Below are positions 16,672-24,078 of a stretch of 24,078 nt of DNA, in pieces. The notes below the pieces were generated by a model. That model was not told where the DNA came from and ran no database searches. It saw nothing but the letters and a program-made list of their open reading frames with translations. Numbering within the stretch: the stretch's first letter is position 1; the number at the start of each line of letters is the position of its first letter. Origin of the DNA: UCB3 sp964415605 (GTDB taxonomy: Bacteria > Chloroflexota > Anaerolineae > Epilineales > Epilineaceae); assembly GCA_964415605.1 (NCBI GenBank), contig CAYQBA010000056.1, positions 1 to 24,078 of the forward strand. The letters are read 5' to 3'. The position numbers were made by a program, and so were the translations under genes.

Positions 16672-17255
16672 CGACCGACATCGTGACCCAGATCGTCTTC
16701 GTGGTCCTCGCCCTCATGACGCTCGGCGGGGCCGTCGGCGTGGTGGTGGCGCGCACCGTGTTCGTCGGCGCGCTGTGGCTGATCCTGTCGTTCATCGGCG
16801 TGGCCGGCATGTACGTCCTGCTCGACGCGGGGTTCCTGGCCGCGATCCAGATCCTGATCTACGTCGGCGCCATCAGCGTGCTGATCCTGTTTGCCGTCAT
16901 GCTCACGCACAACGCGATGACCGACGGCGAGCGCCCCAACAACCAGTGGGCGATGGGCCTGCTCCTGGCGATGATCCTGTTCGGCCTGCTCGGCGTGATC
17001 GGTTACGCCGCCGACTGGCCGCTGGCGGCGGGGGCCGTGGCCGGGGCGGGTGGCGTGGCGATCACGGCGGAGCAGGCCGCGTCGCTGCCCGCCGCGGTCC
17101 GCACGGAAGCCGACGGCGCCGTGACCTACGCCATCCCCGACCAGGTGACGATGATCGGCCGGGCCTTCATGACCGAGCACCTGTTGGCGTTCGAGGTCAT
17201 CTCGTTGATCCTGCTGATCGCCCTCGTCGGCGCGATCGTGATCGCCCGTGAATGA
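16668..17255 (+). CDS. nuoJ: NADH-quinone oxidoreductase subunit J
   Basis: NuoJ is a five-helix membrane subunit involved in coupling. The 195-residue protein shows the hallmark third helix region LDAGFLAAIQILIYVGAISV followed by LILFAVML, which carries the pi-bulge segment known in complex I structures. Further helices are near 94-113 and the C-terminus (AFEVISLILLIALVGAIVIA). The loop between the fourth and fifth helices (about 118-165) is long and Ala-rich compared with compact homologues. The ATG overlaps the nuoH stop, with GGAG upstream inside nuoH. nuoI, which commonly sits between nuoH and nuoJ, is missing here. Confidence 0.95.
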   Translation: MTTDIVTQIVFVVLALMTLGGAVGVVVARTVFVGALWLILSFIGVAGMYVLLDAGFLAAIQILIYVGAISVLILFAVMLTHNAMTDGERPNNQWAMGLLLAMILFGLLGVIGYAADWPLAAGAVAGAGGVAITAEQAASLPAAVRTEADGAVTYAIPDQVTMIGRAFMTEHLLAFEVISLILLIALVGAIVIARE

Positions 17256-17291
17256 GCGGCCGCGCGCCCGCGGGCGCCAAGGAGGACTGAC

Positions 17292-17645
17292 ATGCCCGTG
17301 ATCCCACTCTGGTGGTACCTCGTCGTGTCCGCCGGCCTGTTCGCGATCGGCCTGTTCGGGGCGCTGACGCGCAAGAACGCCGTGGCCGTGTTGATGGGCA
17401 TCGAGCTCATGCTCAACGCCGTCAACCTCAACGCGGTGGCGCTGTGGCGCTTCGTGTCGCCCACCGTGGCCGTCGAGGCCGCCGGCCAGCCGGCTTACCT
17501 GGCGAGCGTGGACGGGCAGATCTTCGCCGTGTTCGTCATCGCGCTCGCGGCGGCCGAGGCCGCCGTGGGGCTGGCGCTGATCATCGCCATCTACCGCCTG
17601 CGCAAGACCGTCGAGCTCGACCAGTTCAGCTTGATGAACGGTTGA
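17292..17645 (+). CDS. nuoK: NADH-quinone oxidoreductase subunit K
   Basis: NuoK is a three-helix, MrpC-like subunit of the proton-transfer chain. The 117-residue protein has helices near 8-27, 31-52 and 78-101. It carries the two buried glutamates of the family, in LMGIELMLNAVNLNAVAL (second helix) and in AAAEAAVGLAL (third helix). The loop after helix two is slightly longer than usual and includes PTVAVEAAGQPAYLAS. An ideal AAGGAGG ribosome site precedes ATG 17292, 36 bp after nuoJ. Confidence 0.96.
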   Translation: MPVIPLWWYLVVSAGLFAIGLFGALTRKNAVAVLMGIELMLNAVNLNAVALWRFVSPTVAVEAAGQPAYLASVDGQIFAVFVIALAAAEAAVGLALIIAIYRLRKTVELDQFSLMNG

Positions 17646-17687
17646 CGGCCCCACCGCCGCGCGCATCCTCGAGACGAGAGACCGCTC

Positions 17688-19904
17688 ATGCTAGACATCC
17701 ACACCATCGGCAGCTACGCCTGGCTGATCCCGTCGTTCACCGCGCTGGCGTTCGTCGTCATCGTGGGCCTCATCGCGTCGGGCAGCCACGACGGCCGCCT
17801 CGCCGCCCGCATCGGCGTCGGCGGCATCGTGCTGAGCACGGTCGTCGGCCTGGCCGTGTTCGCGGCGGCGCTCGGCGCGGGCGGCGAGGAGCTGGCGCAC
17901 GCGCCGTTCGAGATGACGTTCGCCTGGCTCCCCATGGGCGCCAGCAGCCTGAACGTCGGCATCCTCGTCGACCCGCTGGGCGCCGCCACCGTGGCCATGG
18001 TCACCGTGGTGTGCACGATGATCTTCATCTTCTCGACGGCGTACATGGAAGGCGAGATCACGGCCTACAAGGACCCGCGCAGCGGCGCCGTCGACGCCGG
18101 CACGGGCAACGCCCGCTACGCCCGGTTCTTCGCCTACATCTCGCTCTTCGCCACCGGCATGCTCGGCTTCGTGCTCTCGAGCAACCTGCTCGAGGCCCTG
18201 GTCTTCTGGGAGATCATGGGCCTGTGCTCGTTCCTGCTCATCGGGTTCTGGTACCACAAGCCGAGCGCGGCGGCCGCCGCCAAGAAGGCGTTCCTGACCA
18301 CGCGCATCGGCGATCTGTTCTTCTTCGTCGGCATCATGGCCCTGTACTGGGTCTTCGGCTCGGTGGACTACACCACGATGCTGTCGGAAGCCGGGATCGA
18401 GAAGGTGCGGGCGCTCGGCGACATCGGCGGCACCGGCATCCCGCTGGCGGCGGTGATCGCGCTGCTCGTCTTCGGCGGCGCCGTGGGCAAGAGCGCGCAG
18501 TTCCCGCTGCACGTATGGCTGCCCGACGCCATGGAGGGCCCGACCCCGGTATCGGCGCTGATCCACGCCGCCACCATGGTGTCGGCCGGCGTGTTCCTCG
18601 TGGCGCGCATGTACCCGGTCTTCAGCGCCGGCTACGCCGAGGGCCCGGGCGACATCAGCGGGGGCATGTTCGTCGTCGCGGCCATCGGCGCCTTCACGGC
18701 GCTCTTCGCGGCCAGCATCGCCGTGGCGCAGTTCGACGTCAAGCGGGTGCTGGCGTACTCCACGCTCAGCCAGCTTGGCTACATGGTCATGGCGCTCGGG
18801 ATCGGCGCGTACGTGGCGGCGGTGTTCCACCTCCTGACGCACGCGTTCTTCAAGGCCCTGCTCTTCCTGGGCAGCGGCTCGGTCATCCACGGCGTGGAGC
18901 ACGGCATGCACCACGCCCACGGCCACGGCGATGATCACGGCCGCGGGCACCCCCCCGGCGGCGCCGACCCGCACGACCCGCAGGACATGCGCAACATGGG
19001 CAACCTCCGCATGCGCATGCCGCTGACCTTCTGGACCTTTCTGGCCGGCACGCTGGCGCTCACCGGCATCCCGGTCTTCGCCGGCTTCTGGAGCAAGGAC
19101 GAGATCCTTGCCGAGGCGTTCCACAAGGGCCTGGAGAGCGGCATCGCCATCGCGGGGTTCGTGTGGCTCATGGGCACGCTGGCCGCCTTTCTGACGGCGT
19201 TCTACATGGCGCGCCAGGTCTTCATGGTCTTCGCGGGCCCGCCGTCGACGGAGGGCGCCCGCCACGCTCCGGAGAGCGCGCCGGCGATGGTGTACCCGCT
19301 GGCGTTCCTGGCGGTGTTCGCCGTGCTGCTCGGCTTCGCCGGGGTGCCCGAGACGTTCCCCGTGATCGGCCCGCTGCTCGGCAACCCGTTCCACCACTTC
19401 GTCGGCGCGCTGACGGCCACGGGCGCGCACTTCGAGGGCCTGGCGTTCAACGCCGTGCCGGCCGCCCTGTCGGTGGTGGTGGCGGTGGCCGGCTGGGCGC
19501 TCGGGTGGTTCCTCTACGGGCGCGACCCGGCCGCGGCGCGGGCGTACGACCCCTTGCGCCGCCTCGGCGGTGTGTGGCAGACGCTGCACCACAAGTACTA
19601 CGTGGACGAGCTCTACGCCGCCACGGTGATCCGGGCGTCGATCGGCGCGGCCAACGCCAACGCCGCGCTCGACAAGCGCCTGGTCGACGGGCTGGTCAAC
19701 CTGACCGGCCGGGCCGGCGAGGCGTTCACCCGCCTGAATGGCTGGGTGGACAGCCGCGTCGTCGACGGCGCGGTGAACCTCGTGGGGATCGTCAACGCCG
19801 AGCTCGGCCGTGGCTTGCGACTGGTGCAGAGCGGCCGCGTGCAACAGTACCTGCTCGTCGCATTCTTCAGCCTGCTTGTCCTCGTCGGCGCGTACCTCTG
19901 GTAG
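17688..19904 (+). CDS. nuoL: NADH-quinone oxidoreductase subunit L
   Basis: NuoL is the distal antiporter-like proton-pumping subunit. The 738-residue protein has many hydrophobic helices. Signatures are the NSLLEALVFWEIMG-like helix (here SNLLEALVFWEIMGLCSFLL), HVWLPDAMEGPTPVSALIHA (around residue 275-294) with ATMVSAGVFLVAR, LAYSTLSQLGYMVMALG, LTHAFFKALLFLGSGSVIHG, and TGIPVFAGFWSKDEIL. The C-terminus after about residue 620 contains the long amphipathic lateral helix and a final span (LLVAFFSLLVLVGAYLW). A His-rich insertion (residues 401-429) follows the FFKALLFLGSGSVI motif, where homologues usually go straight to the DEQDMRKMGGL-type segment. It lies 42 bp after nuoK; the ribosome site is weak (GAGA). 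Confidence 0.96.
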   Translation: MLDIHTIGSYAWLIPSFTALAFVVIVGLIASGSHDGRLAARIGVGGIVLSTVVGLAVFAAALGAGGEELAHAPFEMTFAWLPMGASSLNVGILVDPLGAATVAMVTVVCTMIFIFSTAYMEGEITAYKDPRSGAVDAGTGNARYARFFAYISLFATGMLGFVLSSNLLEALVFWEIMGLCSFLLIGFWYHKPSAAAAAKKAFLTTRIGDLFFFVGIMALYWVFGSVDYTTMLSEAGIEKVRALGDIGGTGIPLAAVIALLVFGGAVGKSAQFPLHVWLPDAMEGPTPVSALIHAATMVSAGVFLVARMYPVFSAGYAEGPGDISGGMFVVAAIGAFTALFAASIAVAQFDVKRVLAYSTLSQLGYMVMALGIGAYVAAVFHLLTHAFFKALLFLGSGSVIHGVEHGMHHAHGHGDDHGRGHPPGGADPHDPQDMRNMGNLRMRMPLTFWTFLAGTLALTGIPVFAGFWSKDEILAEAFHKGLESGIAIAGFVWLMGTLAAFLTAFYMARQVFMVFAGPPSTEGARHAPESAPAMVYPLAFLAVFAVLLGFAGVPETFPVIGPLLGNPFHHFVGALTATGAHFEGLAFNAVPAALSVVVAVAGWALGWFLYGRDPAAARAYDPLRRLGGVWQTLHHKYYVDELYAATVIRASIGAANANAALDKRLVDGLVNLTGRAGEAFTRLNGWVDSRVVDGAVNLVGIVNAELGRGLRLVQSGRVQQYLLVAFFSLLVLVGAYLW

Positions 19905-19938
19905 CGCGGGCGCCCCTTCCCGGGAGGAGAGATCGTCC

Positions 19939-21579
19939 ATGTCGATTCCGTACCTGCTCACGCTGATCACGTTCGTGCCGCTCGTGGGCATGCTCATCCT
20001 GTTCTTCCTCAAGGATGACGGCCTGGTCAAGCGCTTCGCGCTCGGCTGGAGCTTGATCCCGCTCGTGCTGTCGGTGCTCCTGTGGGGCGGCTACGACCGC
20101 ACGGCCGGGGGCTTCCAGTTCGAGGAGTACGTGCCGTGGATCACCCAGCTCGGGGTCAACTACCACGTCGGCGTGGACGGGATCAGCGTGCCGCTGATCT
20201 TCCTGACAGCGCTGTTGACCACCATCAGCCTGTGGTACTCGTCGGGCGTGATCAAGACACGGGTGCGCGAGTATTTCGCGCTCTTCCTGCTCCTGCAGAC
20301 CGGCATGTTCGGGGTGTTCGTCGCGCTCGACCTGTTCATGTTCTACGTCTTCTTCGAGATCGGGCTGGTGCCGATGTACTTCCTGATCGGCATCTGGGGC
20401 GGCCCGCGGCGTGAGTACGCCGCCATCAAGTTCTTCCTGTATACCCTGGCGGGGAGCGTCCTGATGCTCCTGGCGCTCATCGCGGTGGCCTACAACACGG
20501 GCAGCTTCAGCCTGGTGCGCGAGGGCATGACGTCGGCCTTCGTCCAGGCCGCCCCAATCCCGTTTGCCGGCGACCTGCGCGGCGCGGTGGCCGTGGCCGC
20601 CTTCCTCGGCTTCTTCATCGCCATGGCCATCAAGGTGCCGAGCTTCCCGTTCCACACCTGGCTGCCCGACGCGCACGTCGAGGCGCCCACGGCCGGCTCG
20701 GTCATCCTGGCGGGCGTGCTGCTCAAGCTCGGTACCTACGGGCTGGTGCGGGTGGTCATCCCGCTCTTCCCCGGGGCGTTCCAGCTCCTGGCCGTCCCCA
20801 TTGCGTTCCTGGCGTTCACCAGCATCGTGTACGGGGCGATGGTCGCGATGGCCCAGTGGGACTTCAAGAAGCTCATCGCCTACTCGTCGGTCAACCACAT
20901 GGGCTACATCACGCTCGGCCTCGTGGCGGCGATGGCGCTGGTGCAACCGTCGGGCGAGATGGGCGCCGAGCAGATCCAGCAGCTCACCGACGCACGCGTG
21001 GCGGCGCTGAACGGTGCCGCGCTGCAGATGTTCGCCCACGGGATCATCACCGGCGCGCTCTTCCTCCTGGTCGGGCTGATCTACGACGAGCGGACGCATG
21101 TGCGCGACTTCCGCGAGCTCGGCCCCGGCCTGTGGCGGACCGTGCCGCGCTACGGCACGTTCCTGATCGTCGCGGCCTTCGCCAGCCTGGGCCTGCCGGG
21201 CCTGGCCGGCTTCGTGGCCGAGTTCCTGGTGTTCAACGGCGCCTTCCGCGTGGCGCTGGCCGGCAACCTGCCGCTCCTGGTGCTGACGTCGCTGTCGGTG
21301 CTCGGCATCCTGTTCACCGCCGCGTTCATCCTGTGGAAGGTGATCCAGATGCTGCTGCTCGGCCCGCAGAACGAGCGGTGGATCGGGACGCCGGACCTGA
21401 CGGGACGCGAGATGGCCATGCTGGCGCCGCTCGTCGTATTAATGGTCCTCTTCGGGGTCTGGCCCAAGCCGATCCTGGACCTCATCAACGGCGCGATGAC
21501 GGGCCTGATCACGGTGATTCAGCCGCACATCCAGCCGGCCGCCGAAGCCACGGCGCTCCTGATCCAGAGCCTGCACTGA
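19939..21579 (+). CDS. nuoM: NADH-quinone oxidoreductase subunit M
   Basis: NuoM is the middle antiporter-like proton-pumping subunit. The 546-residue protein contains the key glutamate helix LFMFYVFFEIGLVPMYFLIG (132-151), KVPSFPFHTWLPDAHVEAPT, AGVLLKLGTYGLVR with its lysine, and WDFKKLIAYSSVNHMGYITL. There is a polar insertion (about 335-357, PSGEMGAEQIQQLTDARVAA) before the GAALQMFAHGIITGALFLL helix. ATG 19939 has a GGGAGGAG site upstream; the longer open frame overlapping nuoL has no sensible N-terminus. It lies 34 bp after nuoL and 28 bp before nuoN. Confidence 0.96.
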   Translation: MSIPYLLTLITFVPLVGMLILFFLKDDGLVKRFALGWSLIPLVLSVLLWGGYDRTAGGFQFEEYVPWITQLGVNYHVGVDGISVPLIFLTALLTTISLWYSSGVIKTRVREYFALFLLLQTGMFGVFVALDLFMFYVFFEIGLVPMYFLIGIWGGPRREYAAIKFFLYTLAGSVLMLLALIAVAYNTGSFSLVREGMTSAFVQAAPIPFAGDLRGAVAVAAFLGFFIAMAIKVPSFPFHTWLPDAHVEAPTAGSVILAGVLLKLGTYGLVRVVIPLFPGAFQLLAVPIAFLAFTSIVYGAMVAMAQWDFKKLIAYSSVNHMGYITLGLVAAMALVQPSGEMGAEQIQQLTDARVAALNGAALQMFAHGIITGALFLLVGLIYDERTHVRDFRELGPGLWRTVPRYGTFLIVAAFASLGLPGLAGFVAEFLVFNGAFRVALAGNLPLLVLTSLSVLGILFTAAFILWKVIQMLLLGPQNERWIGTPDLTGREMAMLAPLVVLMVLFGVWPKPILDLINGAMTGLITVIQPHIQPAAEATALLIQSLH

Positions 21580-21607
21580 GACCCACGAGGGGGGAGAGGG
21601 GGACGCC

Positions 21608-23176
21608 ATGCCCGATCTCGGCAACATTTACGTCCATTTCGCGCCGGAGCTGATCCTGACGGTCGGCATCCTCGTCATCCTGCTGTACGACGTGGTCGTA
21701 CGCGGGCGGGACGCGGCCCAGGCCTGGATCGCGGTGGCCACGCTGGTCGCGGCGATCGTGGCCACCGTGTGGCTGTCGACGCAGCCGGCCGGCGCGATCT
21801 TCGAGGCACGCAGCGCGGTCGACCCGGGCAAGGTGATCCGGGCTGGCGTCTTCCTGTCGGACGGCTTCACGCACTTCTTCCGCCTGATCGGGCTCGTGAC
21901 GACGCTGCTCGTCACGCTGTCGGGGCTGGCGTTCATGCGCGGGCGCACGCCGTACAAGGGCGAGTTCTACGCGCTCGTCCTCTCGGCGGCGCTGGCGATG
22001 AACCTGATGGCCGGCGCCAACGACCTGATCATGGTGGCGCTCTCAATCGAGTTCCTGTCGATCACGAGCTACATCCTCACGGGGTACCTCCGCAACGACC
22101 CGCGCTCGGTCGAAGGCGGCCTCAAGTACTTCCTGTACGGATCCATCGTCAGCGCGGCGATGCTGTTCGGCATGTCGCTGCTCTACGGCGCCGCCGGCAC
22201 CACGTCGCTGGTCGACCCGGCGGGCGCGACACGCACGATCGCGGCGGTGGCCGCCGACCCCGAGCGGCTGATGGTCAACGGCCTGGGCGGGCTGCTCCTG
22301 CCGGCGCTGGCGATGGTGGTGGCCGGCATCGGTTTCAAGATCGCGCTCGTGCCCTTCCACCAGTGGTCGCCGGACGCCTACCAGGGCGCGCCGACGCCGA
22401 TCACGGCGTTCCTGTCCGTCGGCCCCAAGGCGGCCGGCTTCGCGGTGCTGTTGCGGCTGATGCTGTCGACCTTCGGGGGCGCCGAGCTGGCGCCGTCGTG
22501 GCTGGGCCTCCTGGCGGCGCTCGCAGCGGTCACGATGATTGTCGGCAACCTCGGCGCGCTGACGCAGACCGACGTCAAGCGGATGATGGCCTACTCGTCG
22601 ATCGCGCAGGCCGGCTACATGCTGCTCGGGCTCGTGGCTCTCGGCGGCGGGATGCTCGAGGGCATCGAACCGGTGGGCGCGGTGCTGGTGTACATCCTGG
22701 CGTACCTCTTCACCAACCTCGGCGCCTTCGCCGTGATCATCGCGGTCGACCACGCCACCGGGTCGAGCGACGTCGGCAGCTACGCCGGCCTGATGAAGCG
22801 GTCGCCGTTCCTGGCGGTCGCGCTGGCGGTGTTCTTCCTCAGCCTCGTCGGGATCCCGCCGCTGGCCGGCTTCATCGGCAAGTTCGCGGTCTTCAGCGCA
22901 GCGGTCACCGGCGGGCAAGCAATGCTGGCCGTGGTCGGCGTGCTGACCGGCGTGATTTCGGTGGGGTACTACTTCCGCGTGATGCGCGAGGCGTTCTTCA
23001 CGGCCCCGCCCGAAGGCGCCGGCGCGATCCGGCTCGCGTCGCCGCTGCGCCTGGTCGTCGTGGTCGCGCTCGTCATGACGTTCGCGATCGGGCTCATGCC
23101 GACGCCGTTCATCCAGCTCGCCAACCAGGCGGCGCAGGTGATCGCTCCGGTGGCGGAGGCGATGGCGGGGCACTAG
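21608..23176 (+). CDS. nuoN: NADH-quinone oxidoreductase subunit N
   Basis: NuoN is the antiporter-like subunit nearest NuoK. The 522-residue protein has about 14 helices. Family motifs are IEFLSITSYILTGY with the helix-5 glutamate, VEGGLKYFLYGSIVSAAMLF, KIALVPFHQWSPDAYQGAPT, ITAFLSVGPKAAGFAVLLRL with its lysine, VKRMMAYSSIAQAGYMLLGL, and LAVFFLSLVGIPPLAGFIGK. The ATG at 21608 follows a GAGGGGGA site. It is the last gene of the membrane-arm operon, and its stop faces the stop of a minus-strand gene only 7 bp away. Confidence 0.97.
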   Translation: MPDLGNIYVHFAPELILTVGILVILLYDVVVRGRDAAQAWIAVATLVAAIVATVWLSTQPAGAIFEARSAVDPGKVIRAGVFLSDGFTHFFRLIGLVTTLLVTLSGLAFMRGRTPYKGEFYALVLSAALAMNLMAGANDLIMVALSIEFLSITSYILTGYLRNDPRSVEGGLKYFLYGSIVSAAMLFGMSLLYGAAGTTSLVDPAGATRTIAAVAADPERLMVNGLGGLLLPALAMVVAGIGFKIALVPFHQWSPDAYQGAPTPITAFLSVGPKAAGFAVLLRLMLSTFGGAELAPSWLGLLAALAAVTMIVGNLGALTQTDVKRMMAYSSIAQAGYMLLGLVALGGGMLEGIEPVGAVLVYILAYLFTNLGAFAVIIAVDHATGSSDVGSYAGLMKRSPFLAVALAVFFLSLVGIPPLAGFIGKFAVFSAAVTGGQAMLAVVGVLTGVISVGYYFRVMREAFFTAPPEGAGAIRLASPLRLVVVVALVMTFAIGLMPTPFIQLANQAAQVIAPVAEAMAGH

Positions 23177-23186
23177 CGCCCCGTCA
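23163..23186. terminator. Hairpin spanning the facing stop codons of nuoN and the propeller gene
   Basis: Nine positions on each side (tggcggggc and gccccgtca, one G.T/G.U pair) enclose the 6-nt loop actagc. The nuoN stop TAG is in the loop, and the stop of the minus-strand gene is at the end of the stem. It is symmetric, so it could stop transcription from both sides, but there is no T tract on either side. Confidence 0.5.
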
Positions 23187-24078
23187 CCGTCCTGCCCCCC
23201 ACGCGAAGCCGCCGTCGGGCCCGACCAGCCCCGTCGCGTCCCACACGGCATCGCCGCCCGTGGTCCGGCCGACGAGCACGGACCGGATGCTGCCATCGGC
23301 CGGGACGAGATCGACGAACACGAACGCGGCGCCGTCGGGCGTCCACGTGACCTGACCGCGCAGGTCGTACCGGAAGCGGCCGTTCTCGTCGGCCGCGCCC
23401 ACCGGGAGCGCCGCGATCGGCCGCCAACCCCGCCCGTCCGGGCCGACCCGGAAGACGCCGTTCCCCCAGAACAGGTCGGTGGCGCTCTGGCGCAGCATGA
23501 AGCCGACGTCGCCATCCGGGAGGCCGTGGGGCGCGAACGCGAGGTGGCCGCCGGCATCGGCATCACGGGGGCCGGCGAGGAAGCCGAGGACGGGGCGCCA
23601 GCCACTGCCCTCGGCGCCAGCGGCCAGATCGAGTCGCCTCAGCGGGGCGGCGCCGTCGCGCGCTTCCAGGACCGCCGAGCCGTCGGACAGCCACCCCAGG
23701 TCCAACCCCGGCCCGACGTACTCGAACGCCTCGAGGTCGCGCGGCTCGCCCGACGCCACGTCCCAGACCACGTTGCCGTTGCCCTCGAAGTAGCTGACGG
23801 TCGAGATCAGGTGGCGCCCGTCCGGCGCCCACGACCGCGGCCGGTGGATGCCCTCGACGCCCATCTGCGTCTCGGGCACCGCGGCGGCGAGCGTGCGAGG
23901 CGGGCCGCCCGCGAGCTCGACAACGTGCAGCCCGCCGGCATCGCCGAACGCCAGCCGCTCGCCGGTCGGGGCGAGCAGCAGCCCGCGGCAGCCCTGGCGC
24001 GAGGCCGTCCCGCCCGCGCCGGCCGGCCCGCAATCGGCGAGGATGCGAGCGGCAGCGGGGTCCGCGACCGGCGCCGCG
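23184..24078 (-). CDS. Beta-propeller (TolB/WD40-like) protein, 5' part outside window
   Basis: The frame is open from the right edge to a stop at 23184, giving 298 codons. No start is needed inside the window; the GTG at 23879 is internal. The text shows repeated propeller blades: GCRGLLLAPTGERLAFGD, RSWAPDGRHLISTVSY with NVVWDVASGEPRDL, DLGWLSDGSAVLEAR, HLAFAPHGLPDGDVGF and VTWTPDGAAFVFVDLVP. Each has the W/FxPDG turn of TolB/PD40-type repeats. The protein looks secreted or extracytoplasmic, but the N-terminus that would show this is missing. No catalytic motif is visible and I cannot assign a specific function. It is convergent with the nuo operon and need not be related to it. Confidence 0.75.
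   Translation of the reverse strand, partial: AAPVADPAAARILADCGPAGAGGTASRQGCRGLLLAPTGERLAFGDAGGLHVVELAGGPPRTLAAAVPETQMGVEGIHRPRSWAPDGRHLISTVSYFEGNGNVVWDVASGEPRDLEAFEYVGPGLDLGWLSDGSAVLEARDGAAPLRRLDLAAGAEGSGWRPVLGFLAGPRDADAGGHLAFAPHGLPDGDVGFMLRQSATDLFWGNGVFRVGPDGRGWRPIAALPVGAADENGRFRYDLRGQVTWTPDGAAFVFVDLVPADGSIRSVLVGRTTGGDAVWDATGLVGPDGGFAWGAGR

Noticed and set aside
17691..20030. A 779-codon open frame antisense to nuoL
   Set aside because: It is rich in Arg, His, Glu and Asp, with the mirror pattern of hydrophobic codons. It is an antisense shadow of a well-supported membrane protein gene.

Overview
The window is about 24 kb of very GC-rich DNA (roughly 70% by eye) with dense bacterial genes. 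It looks chromosomal: core translation genes, gyrB and a respiratory operon, and no insertion sequence, tRNA, rRNA, CRISPR array or phage gene that I can see. The Thr/Pro 'TPT' spacer protein with lamin-tail and DNRLRE-like domains, the paired FemAB-type transferases and the overall style suggest a Chloroflexota member (Anaerolineae/Caldilineae/Ardenticatenia-like). That placement is inference from gene style; no marker phylogeny was possible.

Left part, minus strand (9276 down to 1652): a translation/RNA-processing operon in the order nusA - ylxR - infB - rbfA - nrnA (DHH phosphoesterase) - truB - ribF. It is tightly packed, with ATGA overlaps at nrnA/truB and truB/ribF. rimP, which usually precedes nusA, and the L7Ae-like ylxQ, which often lies between ylxR and infB, are absent. 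nusA has a good promoter and a leader that can fold into a terminator-like hairpin whose 3' arm is complementary to the nusA Shine-Dalgarno. Beyond ribF, at 1451-1, is the 5' part of a secreted lamin-tail-domain protein with a 45-bp tandem repeat encoding a Thr/Pro stalk. It has no stop codon inside the window.

Middle part: divergent from nusA is an ECF-type sigma factor (9502-10101) overlapping by 4 bp a small single-membrane-span protein, a candidate anti-sigma factor. gyrB follows convergently (12506-10572, minus). Upstream of it are two tandem FemAB-family transferase genes (minus). The gyrB promoter touches the stop codon of the nearer one, and the farther one looks leaderless.

Right part, plus strand (14893-23176): from a promoter with two perfect consensus hexamers runs nuoA-nuoH-nuoJ-nuoK-nuoL-nuoM-nuoN. 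These are exactly the seven membrane subunits of respiratory complex I, without any of the peripheral-arm genes (B, C, D, E, F, G, I). The operon ends at a hairpin spanning the facing stop codons of nuoN and a minus-strand beta-propeller-like gene that runs off the right edge.

The most notable items are the nusA leader, the unannotated-looking sigma/membrane-protein pair, the membrane-arm-only nuo operon with a His-rich NuoL loop, and the repeat-bearing surface protein. I did not find a clearly new multi-gene system.
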